A stretch of 64,000 bases of DNA, from positions 62,001 through 126,000 of the forward strand of contig WHUX01000148.1 of assembly GCA_015179025.1 (NCBI GenBank), written 5' to 3'. Source of the stretch: Terfezia claveryi (taxonomy: Eukaryota > Ascomycota > Pezizomycetes > Pezizales > Pezizaceae). Position 1 is the stretch's first letter, and every line of letters begins with the position of its first letter. Of the stretch, positions 55,845 to 64,000 are shown in pieces. Made by a program: the position numbers and the translations under genes. Under the pieces are notes generated by a model. That model searched no databases, was not told where the DNA came from, and worked only from the letters and a program-made list of their open reading frames with translations.

Positions 55845-58018
55845 CGATGACGATTGACAAACTTGGGAGACAAGAGAGATTGTACAGAATGTTTAGGTCG
55901 GATATTGTTGGTTGGGAGTGTTAGTACATCTTGCTCTCCTTGTTCGTCTGTTCGTCTAAAGGCATAAACCGCAATTGGGAACATTGTTTTTATGTTTGCG
56001 CTTTTATCGGTGAAATCTAGTCAAAAAGCAGAAGTATCAATATGATAAATCTATATATAGAATAGAGGTTATTGTCCCTAAATATCACAGTGCCCCCACA
56101 TCTGCAGCGAGATAAGAGTTTGCATGTAGTCGTTACCCTGAATTGGGACAGGCACAAATTGAAAAATTTTAATTATCAACTTAAAGGCATCAAAAACAAC
56201 AACCACCCACAAAAAACCCTTTTTTTTTTTCCCTCCACGGCATCCTTTTTCTTTTTCCCCAAGCAAAACATAGAAATCCTGCAATTCCCTCCCATCAACA
56301 ATATCCACTGTTTCATGAGCCATACATGTACATATGTTTACCTAAATTATAAAAATCTCCAAGACGGAGACAGGGGAAGGGGATGGGAAACCTGCTTGCC
56401 CTAAGTGTGATATCTTGGGTGTAGCATGTACGGGTTTATTGGAAACCAACTGATCTACAGACGAAAGCTATATTGACACAACTTATTGGTGAAAATCACG
56501 TGCACCAGACTAAGCGGTGAACCTATTTTGAGAGCAACCAGGGGGGGACAGCTCGTCTCCGTGGTTCCCACTCAAATATCAATATTCTATGCCTTAGCGA
56601 AGGGAGTTATATTATTTTCTGCTTTCTTGGACCACTCTTTTAGTACCTTAATCCGATAATCGTACTTAGGATTGCGGCTGCTTGCATAAATTGCATCCGT
56701 ACTCGTTGGATGTCGGAAGTATCGGACGGAACCTGACCAATTGCAGCCTGACTATGAAGATCTAGTATCGGTTCACTGGGGCCAGACTCGAGCGAAATTT
56801 CATTGTGAACTGCATATGCGAGTTTAAGGATTTATGAGACATGCCCGTGCTCAATGTTATGTGATAGACATGTAGGCACAGAAATTATCCATAATTACCT
56901 ACGAGCGACTTCTACCAACCAGACTATCACAATGCCTTCAAGGAACCCTCTACTTGCAGACACTGTAAGCAAGATAGCGACCAAGGTCTAGGCAGTTTCA
57001 GGAGGTAGGCTTCCTCCCACCGGTCCAAAAACTACAACTCGATATGGGCCTAAACCAAAGCCATTATTATTAGCTCAAAGTTCTTCCACCACCGTCTCAC
57101 GAGACTAAACAGAAGTTTACAGGAGGGTGAAAATCCCGGTCTTGTGTGGATGACAACTTAAGTTGTCGGTCCTGCATGGTCTCAATTTTGCAAAGATAAA
57201 GAAGCTATGATTCAGAAGGCATTTTCCAGGACCTTGGAGTTACTCTTCTAGTGGATGGAACTAGAGATCATGAGCTCTAGATTAAAAGCTTTGCAGCTAA
57301 GGATTTCAAGATTGGAACGAGTACTACTAGTAGTGACTCTCATGCGTTACCTGAGGAGTCAGCAGAAGACTTAGATTCCTCACTTTTCGTGCTGAACTCT
57401 AGTTGCGCTCAAATTGATATGTTTCATGTCAGCCATGGCTTATGATCTACCTGTCCCACGCAGATGTATAGTGATAGCGCTACTGAATAGTTCGAGTGTC
57501 TACGGTATGTAGGGTGCCTGGAACCACGTTGGCCAGCACCATTCTTCAGCTCTCAGTTCATAAAAGATGCCTCTACGAAACCAGGCTATTTTTTGAATGG
57601 TTTCTTATTATGAATTCGAATTGAAAGCTCGCTGCTCCTAGGCAACCATCCAGTGCCAGCTGGGCCCTGATACCTGTTTTTATGGTAGTGATTCCCAAAA
57701 CCCAAAGAGATAGAGGACCCAGCCCATCTAGTGATCTTTCCAGGATTCTCGCCGTCTTACCTGATAAAATTGCAAAATATTCCATACTCCGTGGTCTCGG
57801 AACTGTTACCGGTACACGGGTATGTTGGGAACTCCGCTCCGCTAGATTCAATGCTGCAAATGCGGATTCCTTGCCACGGAAGGGAGGTGGGGTATCGATG
57901 TAGACCTGAGGCATGGCCAACCAGACGAGCCGTAATTTACGGTGCTTCCAAAAAGTTATTAGTCCCGATATTTGATCTCAACCGCTCTACCGTCAAGCCA
58001 GACTACTCTACCGTAAAA
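55845..58018. other. Non-coding stretch
   Basis: No supported gene. Some frames of 80-120 codons exist but lack motifs or intron structure. CCAACCAGACTA near 56929 belongs to the recurring AGTCTGGTTGG word. Confidence 0.4.
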
Positions 58019-58247
58019 ACTCGAGTTATTCGCTAGGGTAATTTCAACGTGAGCTGCATACCCGGTAGTGCGCCAAGATATATTTGTATGGCAAATGCGG
58101 CTACTTTAAGCCCGGCAAATCTAAACCTGTTGGAGAGGCAGATCGCATCCTTCTGGTGTGGCTTCTGGTGAAGTTCCCCTTGCTATGCAGTGGAATAAAT
58201 ATATTTATATAAATATAAAAAAAGTTACGCTAGCGAATAACTCGAGT
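58019..58247. mobile_element. 229-bp MITE-like element with ~20-bp inverted ends
   Basis: ACTCGAGTTATTCGCTAGGG (58019-58038) is mirrored by CGCTAGCGAATAACTCGAGT ending at 58247. The interior ends in an AT-rich stretch with self-complementary TATATTTATATAAATATA. No clear target-site duplication. Confidence 0.6.
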
Positions 58248-61237
58248 CTCTAAGGTACTGTATAACATACAGAAAGTGGACAGGGGATAAAAGTGGTAAC
58301 GGATGGACGATACAATTGCGGGCAATTCTTCCATAGTCTCTTAACTAAATGATCAATTATCACCATTTCGACACCCATAACCTCGTAACCTTAGGAGTCA
58401 AATATTTGGTATATTCGAGAGTACGGGTTAGAGAGAGCTTGTATTAATCGCAGTAGTTAGAGACTTTACTTACCTCATTGGATACCGGCTTTTTCACAAC
58501 TTTCCCCAGTACATAGGTAAGTGGTGAGACAAACAACCTCCAAAGTGAGATAATGAATAAACCGAGGTGCTAGGAATGTATTTTCTACTTCGAGTCTTTT
58601 GTCATGTTGGTGAGATCAATTACCTGAGGTATTTTTACCGGCAGTTCAGTGCCGTCAAGCCATCAAGTCACCCCCACCCCCATCACGCATGTTCTCTTTT
58701 GTAGCATACTCCCTTTGCTGCCATACCCCGCTGGTGTTGAAGTAGATCTTATCCGGTGACAGAAACTTCTTCAATACATTCACCCTCCCTACTGTATTAA
58801 TGAGAGAATGCGTGGGCTTTCTTATGTCTATTCCTAGGGTCGGGAGGTTGGACTCGCTTCTTGTAGCGAAAGCTCAGGTCGAACCTTTAAATTAAAGGGC
58901 AGGCATCGGGACCCCATCATGACCTTAGGTCGGTTGCGTAGGAATAGAGGTAGGAAGGACCTGCTTTGAAAAACCCCTTCAAACAGCAACCCACTTTGAA
59001 ACTATTTCCCAAATAACCTCATAAGTAATCACTAATTAAAGTCATGTTTCAATACCTTTGTCATATATTTGCTTTGGCTATTTTTTTGTATACTATTTAG
59101 GATAGAGTCATAGGTTATGTATTCCCCTTCTTTTTCTCTTACAAGTACCTAACTAAAATGAGCAGCTCTGCAGCCAGCTCTCCAGTTAGCAGTATAAAGA
59201 TGCCTGAAATACTCTGGAATAACAGATAGACAGCAGAAATGGAGAGTCTTTTAAGCTGGACACATTAACGTGAGTAATTACCCAAAATTCAAGGCGCTGG
59301 CTCCTCACTCGAGCTTATTGGGTAAAGACTAGGAAGCAAACTCTTGGAAGCTCAGCTATTAGAGCTTACTCAAATGTTCCATGCGAGAAGATATAAATAC
59401 GAGTCGTAGAAATTCCTTAAATAGAATGCATAAAACTTATGCTGCACGCTTTTCCTACACTTGCTTAAACTCCCCCCGTTGAACTTGATCCCAAAAATAG
59501 AAATATACAATAACTCTTCAGTTCTTAATGGGACCAAAGAAACCTCGAACATACTTACATTACCCTAAGCCACGTAATACTCTGAACCATCCCACAATGA
59601 GTCTTGGGACAGGTCAAGGATAGGATCTGTAACAGACGGAGATGATAAAGTGAAGGCTTTTAGGATGAATTGTAGTGGTATGCTAAAGTTACGGTTTGAA
59701 CTTGAGCTTTCTTGGGGCAAGAGCAGACAAGCTTTTGCTTAAGGAACAAAGAGAAATACATGGTGTCGTTTGTAGACATCCAGTTGATTCAAGCTAGAAT
59801 TCAAGATTTAAGAAAACAAGGATACAAAGCAAACACATTAGGTTCAAGAATTTTCTTGTGTGAACTAGAAAACCATAGAGTTCCATAATAAACCTTCTTA
59901 AATATTGAAGTTGAATCTACCAGAATATTTTAGTAGATTTTGAAACAGTATCTAGTTAGAACTTCTAAGATATGGTCAATTGTTATGTATATTGGGATGG
60001 AGTTTAAAATTGGATTACTGGAATTAGAATAGAGGACCAGTAGTAGTACAATGAAATCGTACTGAGTCAGGATCAGATGGAGCCAAACGTGTATATAAAT
60101 CAGCAAGTATATAGGTTGCCAGTATAGAATAGGGAATATACAATCTTAGGACATGTCAAGAATGGTATCATCTATAATAAATATTATCAACTATAGTCCT
60201 TGTCTTAACCATTGGCTTAGCCAGCAAAGCCGGTCAAAGTTATACGTTGACACGAAGGCATTTGCTGTGCACATGGCAGACACCATACAGGATGTGAAGA
60301 TGACAGGATCGTTTGGGGCACGTTGGCTCCTGGGAGGGCATAGGAGAATAGGCAAGACTACTAGCTCGGTAGTTATTTTCCTTAATAGCTCGGTCTCTTT
60401 TTGTGTACATGGTGGTCAGTTGGGAATGAAGGTCCGTGGTCGCTGACTGCCTGTAGATTTTGAGAGGGGAGGGAAGAGGCCGGAGGTTAGGTTTGCAGTT
60501 TCAGACTCGGGTTGGTGATTTGGGACATTTCATAGTTTCATTAAGTTGGGGGCACAGTTGTACGTAAGTTTCGCTTCTTGCTCCGAAAGCCTTTAAGGGA
60601 AGGCTTCGGGCCCCGTCGTGACCTCTGGGAAAAAAAAAAAAGAACATTGGACTGGATGTTTCTGAATTTTTTCATTTCATAGTGGACTTTTAGTCTGTCT
60701 TAATTTAGGTAATTATTGAGTCTTGCATTATTTTTAGCTTTCTGGTTTTTAGTTTTTAACATCTCATGTAGTTGTGCGAGACTTATTTTTATATCTTACC
60801 AATCAATCTCAATATTTTTCTCATATTTTGAACCTCGTGAGAGGGAACTAAGGTAAAAAATAATCAGTAGGCAAGAGAGGCTGTATAAGTCCATAATTTA
60901 TGCAGGAGGCCTAGTAATAAGATAGAACATTGGAGAGCTTGATGAAGAGAATTGGGTTAGAAGAGATACAACTAGTTAAATCTAGTTTTTTTTTTTTTTT
61001 CTTTTTTTTTTCTGGACCGAGAGGAACCTATAAAGATTCATATTAGTAGCATATCATGATTGATATAGGTATTCAAACCAAAGAAAAAAATGTTTGCTGC
61101 TACTGTTTAAATATGTATATATTTCTGCCACCTTTCATATCGTGATGAAGGACAGATGTTTTCTATGTATGTTTCGGTTTTCATTTATGCCACTGATCAC
61201 GGGTCGAGCATACCTAGTGACTTTGTGAATATTTCTT
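58248..61237. other. Non-coding stretch of about 3 kb
   Basis: No supported gene. Two related GC-rich patches are visible, about 58868-58925 and 60580-60625 (GAAAGC, a palindromic CTTTAA core, then GCATCGGGACCCC or GCTTCGGGCCCCG, then CRTGACCT), probably copies of one small repeat. Confidence 0.4.
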
Positions 61238-63043
61238 TTACCTTGAAACAAACTCAGTACTCGGGAGACACTGGAAAACCCAGGTGCCTTGACCGACTCT
61301 GTGGAGGTAAATAGCATGGGATTGGGGAGACTCGTAATTAATGACCGTCCGGACAATTTTAATATCCAGACCACGAAAGGCAAGGTCCGTAGCGAGAAGA
61401 AAGTCAACAGCACAAGTCCAGAAGAGCTCTGCAGATTTGACTCGTTGTTCTTGCAAGAGGGAGCCATGGAGTTCTGCGACTTTGAGGTTGAAAAGGCCAA
61501 AGAGGACACGGGCTCGGTGGGCGAGTTGCTTTGAGCGGAAAAAGATGATGGTTCGGGTGCGGTAGACGTTTCGGTAGAGCTCGACAAGCATTGCAAGGCG
61601 GAGATGTTAGCGCTGAGGACGGATGCGGACGAATTCTTGGATGAGGGTGGTGGCGGTGGATATTACCGATTTGGGGGAGAGCCGGATAAGCTGGTCAACG
61701 GAGTCTGTCATTTGCTTGCTTCGGGGGATGGGAGATGATTTCGTTGAGTTCATCAGCAAACCCACCTTCGGGCATCCGGTCGACTTCGTCCATGACAAGA
61801 CTCCCGATGGTGTCGACTGCGTCTCCGGTGGTGTTGCGCATGTGGTCGATAAATTGACCAGGGGTGGCGATGATGACATGGGGGCGAGAGCGGAGTTCGG
61901 TTTCTTGAGTTTGAGATTGAGACCTCCGATTGCAAGGGAGAATCGAATGTCTGTGCAGGCAGCGAGCTTGACTGCTACTTGGTGACTAATTCACAGATTA
62001 GACAGAGGACTAGGACTCGTGAGGTGGGGACCTTTTTGGGACTGTATTATAGTCACTGGAGGATGGGGACGATGAAGGCGGCGGTTTTTCCTGAACCGGT
62101 GAGGGCACCGCCGACAGGTCTTTTTCGAGTAGGGTGAAGGGGATGGTTTTGGCTTGTATGAGCGTGGATGTAGTGAATCCGACAGAAGTGAGACCACGGA
62201 GGATAGGCCGGAAAGGTTCATCAATTGGAGGGAGGGGGTCTCGTCGGCGAGTTTGCAGTTGGACTGATTCTGAAGCGAAGAGGGCATTTTTGTGAGCTGT
62301 TTCGGCTTCGTCAAGGCATTATCTAATGGGTGCATGACGACTGAGGCTTCAGAGTCGGAGCCATTTTCATTATCATCACTGTTCTTGTCTTCATCGTCAT
62401 TGCTCGAGTCAGAAGCTGCTTCCTCTTCGTCGGCAGAGTCGGCAGCCCCACCAAAACCGCCGACAGCTAGATCTTCGTCGTCAGAGTCCATTGTGAAATC
62501 CCCCATTTCCTCATCATCTCCATCTTTAAGAGACCTCTTCTCCTGCTTGACTTTCTCTTTTTTTTCATTCACCTTGTTATCCCCAGCCCCAGCCGATTAA
62601 CAACCCCCCACCGCTCATCCCTCCTCCGCCGTATTATGTCACCGCATTTTTATTCCTATTCAAACCTGGAGCCTCAGTAAGGCCCCACTCAAAAGTCCAT
62701 CCCCACCCCTTCATTCTCTCCGTACTGGAGCTCTCAAGACCTCAGGGTCCATCTCATCCGATTCAGCAGTTGCTCCCGAGTCTTTTCTCTCTTTGCCTTC
62801 TTGGATTTAACTGTCCCAGCCTTTCTCCTTTTCCCGTTTGTAGGTTCGGGCTTAGGCTCTGAGCATCTGGGCTTGGGCCGCTTCAATGAGACCTTCATCT
62901 TCTAGTTCGTCGAGTATGGGAACGTTGTCCTCGGTGTCGGAGATGGTGAGGATGAAGTCGTCGGCGAGGTTGCTTTTGGGGGCCTTTTTGAGGGCTTTTT
63001 TGGGGTGTGCTCTGAGGGCTTTTCCCCCTTCGTCTTTGGCCAT
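61238..63043 (-). pseudogene. DRS1: DEAD-box helicase DRS1/DDX27 pseudogene
   Basis: DRS1 is a nucleolar ATP-dependent RNA helicase for 60S ribosome assembly. Minus-strand pieces in order: start at 63043 (MAKDEGGKALRAHPKK, then DDFILTISDTEDN); acidic region (FTMDSDDEDLAVGGFGG, SSNDDEDKNSDDNENGSDSE) near 62500; FRPILRGLTSVGFTTSTLIQ and TGSGKTAAFIVPIL near 62100-62220; [20 protein letters not shown] and DEVD in place of DEAD near 61800-61880; [11 protein letters not shown] and TLIQEFVRIRPQR near 61620-61700; VAELHGSLLQEQRVKS, LLATDLAFRGLDIK and YLHRVGQ near 61290-61480. The pieces lie in different frames separated by indels and stops, and the SAT motif is destroyed. Non-functional. Confidence 0.88.
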
Positions 63044-63878
63044 GGTGGTGGAAGAAGTGAGAGTGATCGGGCTTTTGGCCAAGGGCTCGGGATTACCAGC
63101 TTGGAGAAAAATCTGGAGGTAATAATTTGGAGCCGCGAGAGCCAAGATCTGTAGGATCACGTGATGCTAACCACCGTGCTTAGTCAATCGGCTCGATTGG
63201 CGAAGGGAGGGGAATTGTCCGCTGTATATTGTAGATACAAAGCTTCACACCTCGCGATTCGCAATATGGATGTAGGGTACATGATGCTGTTCGCTTCTGT
63301 GTAAATCGCTCCGTCGTGGTGAGATGCGATAGGTAGGCAGCGGCGGGGATCCTCATGTCAGCAGGAGATGGACGGGAGTGGGACTCGGGTCCTTCTTGAC
63401 CGACGGCTCTGCACTGCATGAGCTGTCATATATAATTTATAATCGATCTGCGCCGTCCCCCGTTCCTGATTCGTTCGTGTGGCTGTCGCACCACCTTGGG
63501 ATCTGCTACTCTGTCGAATAGGTAGCAAGTACAGTGGCAATCCAAGAAGTTTATCTCACTAGTTAGTTGTTTCTTTCTGTCTGCAATCTTTCGCCCGTTC
63601 ATATTGATATCTAAGTAGCTGTCGTATTTCACTCCTTAGCGCACATACAGCATCGTCTGGTTTATTTTGGCTGGTGGGTTGATGGTTTGGGCACAGGCTC
63701 CTGTTTACATGTCGGTCTCATTGACAGCGGCATATAGGTACAGGCATCCAAGTTCAAAAAAAAAATACTAATCACGCTGTCTGAAAACTCTTTCTACCTC
63801 TCTGCAACCGTCAGAAGATCCAGTGCGTCGCCTGCTACACGAAAGCCCCTTTTGTACTACACTTGACTTGTCAACAAG
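63044..63878. other. Intergenic region between the DRS1 pseudogene and the CPS1/DIP2-like gene
   Basis: No gene recognised. It should contain the promoter of the plus-strand gene at 63879. The leader from about 63780 is pyrimidine-rich, typical of fungal 5' UTRs. No TATA box stands out. Confidence 0.45.
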
Positions 63879-64000
63879 ATGGACGACCCGGAGTTACAAC
63901 AACAATTATCCCAGCTAGACCATGAGCTTGAGGAAGGGGACATTACAACAAAGGGTTATCAAAAGAGGAGGACGATTTTATTGTCACAGTACCTTGGGCC
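63879..64000 (+). CDS. DMAP1-binding-domain protein, CPS1/DIP2-like (5' end only)
   Basis: The ATG at 63879 follows a CAACAAG leader. The 40 visible residues, MDDPELQQQLSQLDHELEEG then DITTKGYQKRRTILLSQYLG, form the start of a DMAP1-binding domain (ELEEGDITxKGYxKRRxxLL). In fungi this domain heads large AMP-binding (acyl-adenylate-forming) proteins of the CPS1/DIP2 family. The rest lies beyond the window, so the adenylation domains are inferred and not seen. Confidence 0.82.
   Translation, partial: MDDPELQQQLSQLDHELEEGDITTKGYQKRRTILLSQYLG

Noticed and set aside
60153..60446. 97-codon frame containing GGHRRIGKTTSS, reminiscent of a P-loop
   Set aside because: GGHRRIGKT does not fit GxxxxGK[ST] in a credible domain context, and nothing else around it looks coding.

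Overview
This window comes from a nuclear chromosome of a filamentous ascomycete fungus (Pezizomycotina; I cannot fix the class). The genes carry short GT-AG introns of 50-93 nt. The protein families are fungal: a GH15 glucoamylase, small secreted cysteine-rich proteins, SDA1 and DRS1 relatives, and a CPS1/DIP2-type DMAP1-binding protein. The tRNA-Phe and tRNA-Val genes are intron-bearing, and the mobile elements are Tad-like LINEs and pogo-like DNA transposons. The window is gene-poor and repeat-rich.

Layout. 1-4.7 kb: a tandem duplication of about 1.9-2.0 kb. Each unit has a two-exon gene for a secreted 10-cysteine protein followed by a tRNA-Phe, which is intact only in the second unit. 4.7-6.0 kb: a pile-up of retroposed tails with one LINE fragment nested in another, abutting and apparently cutting short the 3' end of a GH15 glucoamylase (6.0-7.5 kb, minus). 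11.2-16.4 kb: a 5.24-kb non-LTR retrotransposon on the minus strand bounded by an 11-bp target-site duplication; its ORF2 is broken by three stops and one frameshift. 16.4-25 kb: palindromic elements, a pogo-like deletion derivative, a 254-bp foldback, a 29-bp satellite array of about 2.2 kb flanked by 24-bp arrays, and a structure with two 149-bp inverted arms about 1.7 kb apart. 26.1-27.8 kb: a two-exon gene of a conserved fungal family often misnamed geranylgeranyl pyrophosphate synthetase. 27.9 kb: tRNA-Val(UAC). 28-45 kb: mostly non-coding, with a second pogo derivative, small MITEs, a decayed LINE fragment, a small secreted cysteine-rich protein gene and its dead duplicate. 45.8-47.4 kb: a four-exon gene of the choice-of-anchor-B/LVIVD type with a one-base deficit in a G tract. 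47.6-48.2 kb: a 210-bp MITE inside a retroposed tail, next to tRNA-Phe. 52.3-54.3 kb: a four-exon multi-pass membrane protein. 55.3-55.8 kb: an SDA1 C-terminal fragment. 61.2-63.0 kb: a DRS1/DDX27 helicase pseudogene. 63.9 kb: start of a CPS1/DIP2-like gene that runs out of the window.

The genes do not form a pathway. The recurring theme is mobile-element damage: nested insertions with readable target-site duplications, stop codons consistent with repeat-induced point mutation, and degraded copies of two 60S ribosome-biogenesis genes about 5.4 kb apart. I saw no convincing new enzyme system. The most interesting structures are the satellite with its flanking 8-residue repeat arrays, the inverted-arm element, and the family of short retroposed tails.
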